64,000 nt of DNA from Clitopilus passeckerianus (taxonomy: Eukaryota > Basidiomycota > Agaricomycetes > Agaricales > Entolomataceae), in contig CALYLX010000127.1 in NCBI GenBank assembly GCA_944990035.1, positions 558,001 through 622,000 on the forward strand, given 5' to 3'. The notes beneath the pieces were generated by a model, which was given only the letters and a program-made list of their open reading frames with translations, was not told the origin of the DNA and did not search any database. Below, one piece after another: positions 36,517 to 48,574 of this stretch; the stretch's first letter is position 1, and the number at the start of each line of letters is the position of its first letter. The translations under genes and the position numbers were made by a program.

Positions 36517-39500
36517 ATGTCGACTTTTGTGCCAGCTTTCCCGACGCCTGAATTTGGTGCGCATCACGCTTCAACCCCTCTACGGGATCTTATCATCGCA
36601 GAGAAAAAGGTTCTCGACACGTGAGTAACCTCACTATAATGCAAACTATTAATCTGATAGAGTTTGATTCAAGTTTGCAGACACTCAGCGTAGACTCCTT
36701 GAAGGCCGCGGATGCGTTGAGAGCCTGGGCCAAGAATGAGGGAGATGCTCGAACGGTACGTATATTGGTATATGTTGGCGCTGCTTCGGTTTCTCATTGC
36801 TATATCCGGTCAGGAGGCTATGATTGCCTCAAGTACTATTTTGCTCGTGTACTCCACTGTAATCGCAGAATACGCCTCTCAAGGGTTCGCGATGCACGAA
36901 AGCCTCGCATCTATTCAAGCTCGCGAGGACGAGACGGCAAGGCTCAATGAACGTCTGGGTTCTCTTCGTTCCAGAGCTGACGCCCTTGGGAAACAGCATC
37001 AGTGGATGCACCCAGGGGATCCCAATCGGTACAATCTGGGGCGACTGATCGACGATGTGTATATGGAAATGGCGAAAACGGATTCACTTATAATGATCCA
37101 AGAGGCGACACTAGGGAGCTTCAAGAATGGGACGACAAAGACGTGGCTATTGTCCAAATTCTCCCGCATTGTAGAATGCTCGGAAAGAGGAGCGGTGAGT
37201 ATCCTATTACTACTCTGATTGACGATTTCGACGAGATGCTAATCACGATGTTAAGATTGCGGCAAGATATGGAAAACGTATCCTATCTGAGCTTCGTCAA
37301 GACGACCGTGCCTCTCGGGGCCGATCAACAGTTGAATCACTACTCGATGAGGCATTGCAGAGTATGAGTCGTGTCGAAGTTGCACACAGTTCACCACAAC
37401 AGCCCCATGACCCTAGCTGGTTCCCCCCTAAACCTAAGCTTCCTCCACGGCCACCCCTTCGACCGACTACTCCCCTGAGGGTCAACACCGTTCCGCCGCG
37501 CGATGCCTTGCATCGACCGGATACGCCGAAACGACACGTTACCACTCCAAGCAATTGCTGGTCGACCTCCCTGTCTGGACAGGCTGAAACTGGCCTGTAT
37601 CCGAGCTCCACTCGTTCGACCTGGAACGCAACTATCGAGCAAGTCAGGCCCATTCGGAATGACTTTCCAATCCCTGCCAGACCTCATTCACGCCATTACA
37701 CGTCCCCCCTACCATCCCAACATGGCGCAGAGCAATCAACTCAGAGCGCTTCTGTAGCATCCTGGCCAAGCCGTCCATCTGTACCGCTCGGGACTCAACC
37801 TCGATCCCCTTCGCAAAGGATTCAAGAACATGGGCAAGATGAGCAAGATCATACGCAGATGCCGCATGCCGGACCTCAACCCAGCTCTCCGTACTTCCAA
37901 ACCCTATCTCCAGATTCTACTCGGTCAAGCTTTGGCATACAGAGGAGGACTTCGGATACTACTCATAGTCTCCTATCTGCGATTTCGGATGATATGCGTT
38001 CTCCTTTCTTGCCTCCCATTGGACAGAGCCCCAGTTTCTCAACGAGTCCACACATCCCCTCTCGACCCTCAGCGGACTATTTCAGAAACGACCCCGCGTC
38101 AGCGACGGAAACGAATGATCTTCCGATTGAAAAGCCTTTTAATACTGGGCAGAATATAACCAGAGATGACGTCAAAATGAAGGCCCCTCAGAAGGCCGTC
38201 GTTTCTGAGCAAGTGAACCTAGAGTGGAAACCCAGGGAATCGGTTTCGTCGTCACCTTTGGAAGAGGCCTTCTCTCCAGAAGTCACGACTGTACCATCTC
38301 TGGAGGTCGCCCAAGAAGGTGAGCCTGCCCTTGATTGTATACGACTACTTGCTCATACGTTCTCTTTTGTAGCTGACAGAGGTCTTACTACTCCGGAAGG
38401 TCCAGCTTCTGTCGCAGTAGACAAAGCGCTCTCTATGGAAGTCTCTCATCAGCAAGCCACGAGCTCAACAAAGCCGACTCTTGCCAGTTCGATCGGGAAT
38501 TCGACCATCCAGGCCCACAATAACGTCAATATCAGTACGGCTGGGCGAGATGTACATGTCTACAACGGCACAAACCTGAAGGATCTCGACAAAGGTATGG
38601 TCTTATTGATTTGAGTGACATTTGCTGAATATTACCTTCTATCAGAGATACAGGATTTACTGAACTGGATATCGATGATAGATTCTAAAGTCATACAAGC
38701 CGATATCTTGCAAAAAGTCGCTCCGGGCACAGGGACGTGGTTTCTCAGAGGGCCCGATTACCATAGGTGGCTAGATGACTCGAATACGTTAATTTGGGGA
38801 GCCGGAAATGGTGAGTTTTCCCCCACCTGATGCATTGCGAGGCTAACGAACGAAAACACAGCAGGTGCAGGGAAGACATGCTTATCGTAAGTCTCGCGCA
38901 TACCTCACTTCGTTTTGGGGGCTGATCTGCTCGTGCCTAGGTCCATCATCATTGACGAATTGGAGGGCTTGGCAAATGCTCTCCCTTCAACTACGGTGGT
39001 TTACGTCTACTGCCGATACGACGAACGGTTGACGGTCACCCAAATCCTCGCCACGTTACTCAGGCAACTAGCTGAGAACTCTGAGACCATCTTCGACGAG
39101 ATCAAGGAGAAACTTTATGCGCCTAATGTTCGTAGAGGGAGAAAACCTTCTCAATCCGATATCAAGAAAGCCCTACTAGGCGCTCTGAAGGCCTTCTCCA
39201 CGACATACATCGCCATAGACGCTTTAGATGAGCTGGATGCCGAAGTTCGTCATGAACTCGTGGGGATCCTTGAATCTGAATTCCGAGCACCCATCCTTCT
39301 GACCTCTCGCTTGACGGACCTTCCTGGAGGGAGATCTCCTGACTTCGAAATCAGAGCCTCTAAGGAGGACTTCCACAACTACGTTCGCCATGAAATAAGC
39401 GAGGTTGGAAGGTTGCGGACCTCTTTCTCCCAAAGGGCGGATTCGAATCAAATCCTGGGTGAGGTTGCCGGCAAGATTGAACATTCCTCCGACCGCTTGT

Positions 39501-40638
39501 ACGCCCTGTCTTTCATGTTTCTTTCAATTGTCACATCTATTAATTCCTTGATACGTGCAGGTTTCTAATTGCTGCATTTCAAGTTGCAAGCCTCAAACAA
39601 TCTCTCACCATCAAGGACCTCCGAGAGGCCGCTGACCGTCTCCCCAAGACTGATATCAACAAGATGTATGGCATGATCATGAGAAGGGTCCGAGATCAAG
39701 ACGAAGCAAAGGCACGGGTGGCATACCGCGCCATTGGTTGGGTCTTGTTCTCTGTTCGACCCTTAAAACTACAGGAGCTACGCGAGGCTGTTGCAGTAGA
39801 ACCTGGCTCGCAGGTTGACTTGGACCATTGGGAGGACGCCCTTATAGAACCAGACACCCTGGTCGCGCTTTCTTGTGGCTTGCTGACATTTGAGCGAGCG
39901 ACGGAAACGGTCCGATTCCTTCGTATGTTATATTCGGATTCTCGCCAATTTCTTGCAATTCTCTGACTAGTCACCTTATTTTTACCTTTAGATATCACAG
40001 CACATGACTTCCTTGAGGGGTCGGGAGAGAAAGAGGAGCTGGGAGGTCATTTCCCGGATCCTCCACATCGCATCCTGGCCGAAGTATGCGCCTCGTACAT
40101 CGATTTCACGCTGGAAGGCGCTCGCCTTCCACAAGAACAGCTTCAAAACGTGTTCTCCAAGCGCCTATTCCTCGAGCATGCCTGTCGATTCGTAGGCTCC
40201 TATATCCGCCTTGCGAGCGAGGAGGCCGATTCCTTGGGTGATGGCGACGAAGTCAAAATCATACAATATGTTCCGGAGCCCCTTCGCCGATGTTACTCAA
40301 TCCCCATCTTCACGAATCTTGAGCGACCCGCCTTTGATCAAGGAAGCTTGATCCACCTTGCTGCACACCACGGCCTCACATTCCTTTTGAACTGGATCCT
40401 GGACCCAAGCAATGCAGTACATCATCATCATGTCAATGAAGGATCAGAGGAAGGAATGACGCCTCTGTTTTATGCGGCTATTGGTGGCCAGGTGCCTTGT
40501 TTGGGACGCCTGCTTCGAGAGAAGGATATCGATATTCATCACAAGGCGAGGAGTGGGTATACGGCACTCGTGACTGCAGCCCTTGCTGGGCAGAGGACGG
40601 CACAAGAGCTTCTTCGTGACGACCACCGAGCCCGATAG
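36517..40638 (+). CDS. STAND/NACHT-type NTPase with ankyrin-like repeats (NLR-like)
   Basis: About 1,150 residues over roughly ten exons. The N-terminal domain (to about 37350) is helical with coiled-coil character. A Pro/Ser-rich linker follows (37380-38300). Then comes GNSTIQAHNNVNIS-TAGRDVHVYNG (38497-38570), an Asn/Val motif just before the NTPase. The NTPase opens with ILQKVAPGTGTWFL and LIWGAGNAGAGKTCLS (Walker A) and continues with YIAIDALDELD (Walker B) and PILLTSRL (sensor). Winged-helix and linker regions follow, ending in two ankyrin-like units (EEGMTPLFYAAIGGQ, RSGYTALVTAALAGQ). By family analogy it is a cytosolic sensor that oligomerises on binding a ligand, as in fungal heterokaryon incompatibility or defence; the ligand is unknown. 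The frame is best joined at exon 1 if one base is missing in an A5 run (36604-36608). The repeat array is very short. Confidence 0.82.
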
Positions 40639-41169
40639 ACATCGAAGCCACAGTAAATCCCGACTTCTGTTAGGCTGTTGGTCCATTTCGTCGCCCATTA
40701 CTTCTGCAGTGTCTCTTATTATAGACTTCTGTAACTTACCTGTTACCTTGTACGGCATTGCCATCCCTCTGAATTCCGCATTGATACCAATTCTACCCTG
40801 TCACGACTCCTTTTTTTACCCGTCAAAATCTTGCAAAAAACAGAAAACGATTTAGATTCTGATACTTCGAGGCTGAAACCTATCAGAAACTCCTTTGATC
40901 ATGTAACCTAGTTCTTGGAAACTCTTGCCCCATGACTCCGTGCGACGTTCACAGCCAGCATTGACAACCTGCAATATTGCAACCTTGCTCTTCGTGGGCC
41001 CCGTGGGATCTCTGATCACGGATCCTGATATTGATAAAAATCAGGAATTGCCGATTCCTAGTACCGAAAGTGGTCTGGACCCAAAATCAGTTTAAGGACA
41101 CTCTTCGGACAGACGAACCCTTACATTCCCCCCTCTCAACCCACTGAGATCTCTTTCATCATCGCAGTC
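40639..41169. other. Intergenic region with F-box promoter
   Basis: About 0.5 kb between two plus-strand genes: the 3' flank of the STAND gene and the promoter of the F-box gene. No open frame of interest. Confidence 0.5.
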
Positions 41170-42976
41170 ATGACCATACTTGGTGCTACTCTTCTTCCCG
41201 AACTTCTTGTGAAGATATTTCTGCACAACAAAGAGGTTTCGATGCATTCCTATTACGAGTCACTTTATGGCACGTCGCAGTTCGACGAAGAGGCCGCTCA
41301 GGGCCAGATCGATACAAGGAATGCGTCTCAGGTCTGTAGGCATTGGCGAGCCACTGCTCTTTCGAACCCAATCCTATGGGCTGATATGGCCAACAACGTC
41401 AAGGAGACCCCCGAAGAGGGACAGGATGAGTGGATTAACGCCGTATTCCGACGCTGCAAAGATTCTGTTCCTCTCCGGGCTGCTGTTGCGTTTCCAGCGA
41501 AATGGCCGCTTGACTCGGACGGGTACAGGTTATCGAAGGTTCCATTCAAGCCATCGCCATGGTGGAAAGTATTATTCGCCAACCTCCATCAGATCGAGGA
41601 GCTCGACATTCGAATAGGCAATGGCGATCCCAATGCACTAGCGTATTTCCAGAAGCGACTCAAGCAACCCGCTCCGAAGCTGAAAACGCTCAAGTTGAGC
41701 GTCACTGGATCAAACTACGAGAATACCTATTTCCTTACCCTTCCCACCCCATTCGTACACGAGAATACCCGTTTGGAACGCGTCGAGTTCTATCGCATTG
41801 GCCCAACTCCTGAAATGGCCCGTCAATCGTTTTCGGGGCTCGTCAGCCTCGTTTGCAAGTTCTCTGGCGAATGGACGAACGCAGTTCTTATTTCACCTTC
41901 ACAGTGGTTAGAGACGCTGAAGGAGATCCCTCACCTCAGAGAACTTGCCATAAGGCAACCGATTTGGAGCAAGGACTGGTCTACGCCGCCTGTGGAAGCA
42001 GCGGTCGAACTTCCCCAACTTTCGAACCTCCATCTCTCGCTGGGAATAATCGATGCTGGGCACCTCTTGAGTCGCCTCAAATTTCCCTTTGCAACCCACG
42101 TCCAGCTCTTTTGTTACGATGTGGCGTCTGGGCCACACTATCAGCGCATCTTCTCCTATCTCTCCCAACACCACGACTACCTATCCCAAGGCCGGATCCC
42201 TAAACGGATCTGGATGTCTGTGAAGAACGATGGGTCGCTCCAACTGGATGTTTTTATGGAGGAAGAACGTCCACATCTTAGGCTGAATCTGGATATCATG
42301 TTCAGGGAATCGTATTATCCCTCTGAATTCGAACCTCCAATCACGGACTGGATGACCCAGCAACTGAAGGAGGTGGAACATGTAGCTTTCTGCCAATACC
42401 CTTCAGATGGTTCTAGGCTCAGTTGGAATTACGAATGCCCCGGACGGCAACTATTGATGCCTTTCAAGAGAGCGAGAAGACTGACAACAGACTCATTGGG
42501 AACCCTGATGGAGGTTTTCAAACGAGATGAATATGACTCTGCAAAGAATGGCAATGCCCAAGGAGCATCTGGTGAGTGCTCAGTGCATCGATTGAATTAT
42601 GTAGTACATAATAATTCAATTCAAAACAGTGGTGCTACCGAATTTGAATGACATTCGACTTTCCCCCAAGGCCGTGTATCGGTGGCACATTCCGGAAAAC
42701 CGGAAGGATCCTCCTGTAGCCTCTGATTCTCCGGAGGAATCACAATGGCCTGAAATTGTTCGGTTCATATCTCGACGTAGAGATGCACGGTGTCCCATCC
42801 ATTCGATTGATCTTATCCCAGCGGATCCGCCACAAGAAAAGTTTGAAGAATTCTGTAATGCACTTCGGGACTTGGGGGTGTACGTTTATGATTCTAGGAC
42901 TGAAGATTTAGAAGGCTTGGAGCGACGGCTAACAGTGTTGATACATGACGCAGGACCTCGACTGTGCTATGAATAG
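41170..42976 (+). CDS. F-box-like protein, paralog of the gene at 12836
   Basis: Two exons (intron 42572-42629, GT-AG) encode about 580 residues with no break. The F-box-like start is LLPELLVKIFLHNKEVS, then NASQVCRHWRATALS and PILW. The body is a divergent leucine-rich region. The C-terminal exon (VVLPNLNDI...RRRDARCPIHSIDLIP) aligns with the C-terminal exon of the minus-strand gene at 12836, which makes these clear paralogs. The inferred role is substrate recognition for SCF ubiquitin ligase. It follows the STAND gene by 0.5 kb in the same direction. Confidence 0.83.
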
Positions 42977-43171
42977 AAGACTAGTATTTTTAATCTCGAG
43001 GGAGTCGGTTACCGCAGAGGAGACTCAGTATACTCAAAGGAGAGTATTGAACTAGGACGGCGTGCCGCCCCAATCATCGAATATCATTCTCCATATTCTG
43101 GACATGTCAACTAACACAATTGTAGATAATTATCTAGCAACTTGTGTTGAGTGGCTCACATTGACACACTA

Positions 43172-43924
43172 CTAACAGAGATAGTGAATTGGACAGGGGG
43201 CGTCGATCTGGGGGAACACAATTTCCTGAGTTCTCCTCTCCCTCTCCATCGGTCCCGCCCTACCAGTGCGTCCCGTGTCCTCGCCTGCCAGCTCTTCAAC
43301 AGTAAACGGATACGGATACTCAATCCTCACATGTCCACCCGGTGGCGCTGTGAGCAACGGACACTCCCCCCACCTCCCATCCAACCCTTGCGCAGTAACC
43401 TTGACCCCCTCCTTCGCCCAGTCAATGCACTCACTCTTTTCCGCCCCCGCGTAGGCGATGTAGAAGTTCCAGCTGGGCGGTCCGGGTATGTGCGGTGGGT
43501 AGGTGGGGTGGTAGAAGATCTTGATCGTGTCGTCGAAGGTGATGGACTGACAGATGTCGCCTGGGTTCGGGCATTGGTACTGTTAGTAGAAAGGAAAGGA
43601 AAGAACCACCATATCAGTATCAGCGCGCGGCGTCGTTCAAGAGCTACCAGATAGGCTCAAACCACGCACTCCTATCCGCACATTATCATCAGCCACCAGC
43701 CTCTCATTGAGGTACCTAAACTCTTTAACTGCATTCTCCACACTTCCAACCAACTCTATAATACCCAGAATAGTTTCTCGGAGCTGCATTGCTGTCATAT
43801 CCTCGTAGTGGGGGTGTCCCGCCGGGCCAATGGCGTCCCAAACTGCCGCTATTTGTTCGTCTTCATTCTGGATCGGTGTTAGAGCTTGGAGATATCTGGA
43901 TTTCCGTGTGGAAATACGAACCAT
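43172..43924 (-). CDS. Unknown protein, copy A of a tandem pair
   Basis: Two exons encode about 215 residues. Exon 1 has NEDEQIAAVWDAIGPAG and a helical stretch. The intron follows VRIG, and exon 2 begins YQCPNPGDICQSITFDD and contains IKIFYHP, WNFYIAYAGAEKSECIDW, LDGRWGECPLL, GGHVRIEYPYPF and RRTQEIVFPQ. Those blocks recur in copy B 0.4 kb away. No signal peptide or known domain is recognised. The exon 2 fold looks beta-rich. Function unknown. Confidence 0.6.
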
Positions 43925-44283
43925 TTGGTTTAGTGGGGGTGGGAGATAAATATAAAACGTTAAACCGTAAGAACAAGAACGAGACTGTGATGGTCCATTT
44001 TGAAATCCGCGACTGATATCGGTTGATCCAGAAATCCCGAGAGAGGATGCCAGCCACAAAAAGCATGTAGATGCCCCTTCACTATATATCTTTGCCAGCC
44101 TTCAAATTCTCCGCTGGACCCGTGTGTTGCAAGACTTACAACAACGTCGTTGCACTCGACCCTTGACTCTTACTTCAGTAGTCATCGTGGTCGGGGGAGG
44201 AACATTCATTGTACGAGTCAGTGGGTTTTATGACTAGTATTAATACTAATACTATTATCGACTGCAACGACTCAAACTCGTAC
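43925..44283. other. Spacer between tandem copies
   Basis: Promoter of copy A and 3' flank of copy B. Nothing else recognised. Confidence 0.45.
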
Positions 44284-45185
44284 TTAATATTCCAGCTTAA
44301 CCCCCGCCGTCGCACCTATTCCCGCACCAAGGTAAAGTACCGGAAACGGAGGATCCATCTGCGGAAACACAATCTCCTGTGTCCTCCTTTCTTCTTTCTC
44401 TTCTTTCCTTTTCCCTTTCCCTTTCCCTCCCTCTCCTCCCCTTCCTCCCCCAAACGGATACGGATACTCAACCCTAACGTGACACCCCTCTGGTACCATC
44501 AACCCCATCGTCCCGCCCCACCTCCCATCCGGGCCCATAATCGAGATTCCAATCCCCTCCTTCTGGTAGTCAACACACTCGCTCGGCTCAGCTCCGGCGG
44601 GTGCGATGTAGAACACCCAGATATGCTGCCGAGGGGTGTCTGGTGGTGGGGGTGGACCTGGTTGGAGAGGGTGGTAGAAGATTGTGAGGCCATGGGGGGC
44701 GTCGAGGTCGATGCTGCTACATTGGATATCTTCTCGGGCATTGGAGCTGCAATTGCGATAGGTCAGCCACCTCTTCCTTGAATTGTATTTGAAACGCCCC
44801 GCCCCGCCCTATAGGGAAACGGAACGACGACGGTACGTACCCCAACCGGTACACAATCCTTCGCCGGCTCAAATGCTTCGATCATTGGCTGGACTCCTCC
44901 AAAAGCTACTGAGAGATCCTGAATCGTTCCTCGTCGCTGGGCTGGGGGCAGGTCCTTCAATGGGCTTTGGCCGGTGCAGATCGCGGTCCAGGCTGCGGCT
45001 ATTTCTAGGTCTGATTCGTCGAAGGAGGAGGTTCCGGGTTTGTAGCGGACCTGAGGAGGGGGAGGTGGTGGTGGTAGCGGGTTATTTGGCGGCGTAGGCT
45101 TAGACATAGAGGTAGACGAGGACTCAGACGAGATCGAACGCGAACGCTTGCGGGTGGGTGGGTGGGTGGAGATGCAGAACGTCAA
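44284..45185 (-). CDS. Unknown protein, copy B of a tandem pair
   Basis: Related to copy A: ESDLEIAAAWTAIC, then LTIFYHPLQPG, WVFYIAPAGAEPSECVDY, PDGRWGG, GCHVRVEYPYPF and RRTQEIVFPQ. The first exon starts at 45185 or at the internal Met at 45107, and a further 5' exon ending near 45219 is possible. A poly-proline run (PLPPPPPPP) sits near the N-terminus. The spacer before RRTQEI has expanded into a Gly/Lys/Glu repeat (44391-44454), encoded by a near-perfect pyrimidine repeat. The exon junction near 44747 does not keep frame with the canonical splice sites, so this copy may be disabled. Function unknown. Confidence 0.5.
44391..44454. repeat. Simple pyrimidine repeat inside copy B
   Basis: A run of TTTCCC/CTTCC-type units that translates on the minus strand to a Gly-Lys/Glu-Lys low-complexity loop. 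Copy A has a normal linker at this place, so the expansion happened after duplication. Confidence 0.7.
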
Positions 45186-45779
45186 CTTTCCCGGTGGTAA
45201 GACTCGGAAACACTTACATTTTCGGTGCGGTCGACGTTGGTGATGGTGGGGGGAAGAGACTAGGCTAGATGTAGGAATGGGAATGAGACATTATTTGGAC
45301 ATCTGAATTTTGAAACATTTCGCACAACCCACTACAAGCCGTGTGCAGTGGATGGGTTTCGAGGAGCGCTCAGGGTCCGACTGGGAGGTATTGAGATACC
45401 GTATTTGTTTAGTATCGACGTGAGAAGGACGTGTGGTAGAGTATGGCTATGGTACCGGCATACGGACGCAGACAAAAGGAGGATTGGCCGGGTGAAGGGG
45501 GGAAAGAGGAAGGGGAGCCCGAGAAAGTGTAGTGGTAAGGATGATGAAGTGCCTCGGAATTCTTCGACAATCGAAGAGTCAAGTAATCAGTAACCCAGGC
45601 GAGGCTGTTTCTGGTTCCATGCTTCAACTTGCTGCTTCAGATAACGAGAGGATGGGTTAAGCAACGCCTTTTGGGGATAGGTCATACGAGTTTCCAATTG
45701 TGTATTAGAGTAACGGTACCGGTAGGCTCGAGCCATGGAGATGGACGCCAGGGCGAGGGTCTCGACAAATCGAAGGTTA
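45186..45779. other. Spacer with traces of inverted repeat flank
   Basis: No gene supported. The right part (about 45600-45780) resembles, in reverse, the 3' flank of the family at 47591 and probably belongs to the decayed inverted copy. The motif GGTATTGAGATAC at 45388-45400 also recurs inverted near 48800. Confidence 0.45.
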
Positions 45780-46300
45780 AAACGTGTAGAACGTGTCTAT
45801 AGTCGCGCTATAAACGTAATTCTGCCATCGAGGGTACTGATGGTAAGAATACTTCTGGTCAGCACGTACTCAGTACTCAGGCCGAGGTTTAACCCGACGA
45901 CGTACCATAGCTCTAGCCAATATCCCACTTCCTCCTCTCCTTTCCCTTCCCTTTCCTCTCCTTCCTCTCCTTCTCCCTCCCAACATCTCCACTCCCAACA
46001 CCCTCCAGCGCACTAGAAAACACCTCCCCGCCTCCTTTTACCTCCGTTCCTAGCTCACCCAGGCTAGAGGCATCGTATAAATCGTCCCAAGGCCAGAAGA
46101 TGTGGTGGTGTCGTGTGCTGGAGGAGTTGTAGATGTTGTCCCGGGTACGCCAGCGGTTTGCGGGCCGGGATGTGTACTTGAGTTGGGATCGGAATGCGAA
46201 GGGGTCGAGGAGTGGAGAGGGTTGAGGCGTCCGTAGCCTGGTGTGAGGTTGGCGGTTAGGAAGGAGAGAGGGAGTGGGAGGATCCGAACCTCTTCCCAGC
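45780..46300 (-). pseudogene. Decayed inverted copy of the 47591 gene
   Basis: On the minus strand the fragments TPGYGRLNP, then IFWPWDDLYDASSLGEL, then ALEGVGSGDVG match FAPGYELPNP, ISWFWDDPYDASSLVER and ALEGVGRYDG of the intact gene, but in different frames. The splice-donor block AGAGCTATGGTACGTCG is also conserved (45897-45913), as is the last exon with its TATAGCGCGA segment (near 45797). Only the 3' half is present. It is a partial, frame-shuffled duplicate. Confidence 0.75.
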
Positions 46301-46657
46301 GACAACACAATCACGGGTACGAGTACGTCAGGCTCTACATCATGGACGCAGTCGCTCTCCTTGAGGAGTCGCAAAAGGCTAATGTTGGTGAAGCATGGGG
46401 GATTGCAAATGGAAGAGCAGCGTGGAAAGCAAAGGCCATTCGAGAGAACCTGGTACACAGAATTCAGCGATTTGGCGCAGAAAAATGGGGAATAAGGTAC
46501 CTCGAGGAAAAGACAATCCGGTACTTATAACCCCATTCCAATCTAATCTAATCTAATATCTTCCAAGTTCGTAGAGGCTCCTGCGAAATGTAGAAACAGG
46601 CGATATGGAGGTGGCGGTCAGAGCAAAGAAACATATGTGGCGGTGTCGCTTCAACTA
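46301..46657. other. Spacer, divergent from the decayed copy
   Basis: A plus-strand open stretch (46243-46530) has no similarity that I recognise. The rest is presumed promoter of the small gene at 46658. Confidence 0.4.
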
Positions 46658-47151
46658 TGCATCGACTTCGACTCCGACTTCCACCCCTCGCAAAGGCTAC
46701 ACTGGCTGTCCAAAGACGAGCTGCGAGTAACCACATCCATGTAATGCCCAACGGAAAAGTCATTGATCCCACTACCGACAAGGTCCGGGGCCATTTTCCA
46801 AACTATCGTGTGTATATGTGCTCTCTAATACATTAACAACCTGTGTGATTGTAGAATCTAGCCAACTGGACAATCACCCCCGCCGACATCGGCGACATCC
46901 GTTTCCACAACCGAAACCTCCAGCACTTCAGCTATGACCCGCCCAAGGGGTTCACGCCTGAGGAGATTATGCAGTTCGGGAAGGAGGGCGAGTGCCAGTG
47001 TCAGTGTGAGGAGTGTGTGTTCACGATTGGAAGAGTCAGGGAGTTGATTCCGAGGAGGGATGAGAGTGAAAGAGGGATGTTGAATATTCGTGTTAATGAG
47101 GAGACGATAGATAGGTGGAACGAAGAGGGGAGCGCGCTGATGGGGTTCTAG
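46658..47151 (+). CDS. Small unknown protein with CxCxCxxC motif
   Basis: Two exons with a 45-nt intron (46810-46854, GT-AG) give about 150 residues. The N-terminus MHRLRLRLPPLAKATLAVQR is Arg/Leu-rich with no acidic residue, which would fit a mitochondrial presequence. The middle contains HIHVMPNGKVIDPTTDKVRG and WTITPADIGDIRFHNRN. A Cys cluster, CQCQCEEC, near residue 100 could bind metal. The family was not recognised. It sits inside the zone of duplicated genes but is not obviously duplicated itself. Confidence 0.5.
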
Positions 47152-47590
47152 ATAGGTAGAGACATATTTGTGCGATAGACCTGCAGGGCATGACACTTCT
47201 TCCCATCGAATGTCTGTTAGCGCTCATGCTGCCATTCTACATCTCACGGCTCTAAGGACTCCGGTGTTAGTTGAGAGAGCGAAAAGACCTGGTACCGATG
47301 ATTCTCATATCCTTCATTCATCCCACCACCGAATCAACCCGACTCTTTCTCCCCTCCGAATCTTCACCGTCACCTCTCATGGGAGAGTGACCGGGGATGC
47401 ATTGAGTTATGACGTAGTAGCATTGGGGAGAAATCGAGTCCTGAGGCTGCTGTACTCAGATGAATATGATCGGTTCTTTCCCATCTGGTAGAGGGCAGAC
47501 TTCAACGTGATAAAATCAAAAATCAAAGAGATGACGTCGGCATCGCCCTATCCTCCAACCTCGCTTAGCCCTTATTAGATCACAACCACG
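47152..47590. other. Promoter-side spacer
   Basis: Nothing supported apart from being upstream of the next gene. An open plus-strand stretch at 47168-47491 lacks coding features. Confidence 0.45.
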
Positions 47591-48574
47591 ATGAACGCGC
47601 TCTCCTCTTTCATCTCACTCATCTCACCCTTCTCTTCATCTTCTCCCCAACACGGCTACACCCTCTCATCAATCCTCCAAATCCGGCGTACCCTCTCCCA
47701 CCTCCTCCCACCTGAACTAATCACCCTCATCCTCGACCACGCCCAAATATGGCTCTGCACCTCCGCCTCGCGTCAGGACTCCGTCGCTGTGATGGCGCAC
47801 CCGCATGTCTATAACGATGCAGGGATGTATTACCTCATATCGAAGGCTATTCCGAAGAGCGTTAAGGTGTATGGGGAAGATGTGAAGGTGAAAGTGAGGA
47901 GGGTGCGGTGGAGGGTAAGGAGTCATGATCAGGGGTGGGGTGGGGAGGAGGGGTTGAAGGGTGTGTATTCTCTTCTATCTATTGTAACTAACTAACGAAC
48001 GAACGAACAAAGGCACCTACCAATCCTCATACACATGGTTCGAAGCCTGCATTCTCAAGCCTCCTTCCTCGTCCTACGAGCTCCCTAAACGCACACTCTC
48101 CATATCCGATATCAACTACACGGCATTCGACTCGTCCATCTCCTTCGCTCCTTCCTCACCACCAACCTTCGCACCAGGGTACGAGCTCCCCAACCCATAC
48201 CCCTCCTCGGAGTCCCAGGGGTCACGCTGGCACATCCAGTCAAACATCCACGTCTCCTCCACCACCCAAGACCATTCCATCTCTTGGTTCTGGGACGACC
48301 CCTACGATGCGTCCAGCCTGGTTGAGCGTGAAAGGAAGGGCCAAGGAAGCGGGGAGGGGTTCTTAGAGGCTTTGGAGGGGGTTGGGAGGTATGATGGAAG
48401 TGAGGAGACGAGGGAGGGAGGGAGAGTTGGGATTTTGGTGAGAGCTATGGTACGTCGTTGGGTTTCTAAGGTGTATATGTGTATGTGTGTGCTGATGAGA
48501 AGGATGGTTTATAGTACCCGGGGTGGCAAAATTACGTTTATAGCGCGAGTATAGATGTGTTTTATACTTTTTAA
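47591..48574 (+). CDS. Fungal protein of unknown function (SRDQGW/PGW family), intact copy
   Basis: Three exons encode about 280 residues. Exon 1 has an F-box-like helix LLPPELITLILDHAQIW and ends RVRSHDQGWGGEEGLK. Exon 2 starts GTYQSSYTWFEACIL and contains ISWFWDDPYDASSL. The last exon is YPGWQNYVYSASIDVFYTF. DQGW, TY-x-S-x-TWFE and a final PGW-x-NYV-x-A-x-I-x-V block recur in many Agaricomycete proteins I have seen, whose function is unknown. Intron 1 contains a (GAAC)n microsatellite at about 47995-48009. Intron 2 starts at the conserved AGAGCTATG-GTACGT donor. It has one inverted and two direct partial copies nearby. Confidence 0.65.

Noticed and set aside
47995..48009. GAAC microsatellite as a regulatory repeat
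   Set aside because: It lies within intron 1 and is only about four units long.
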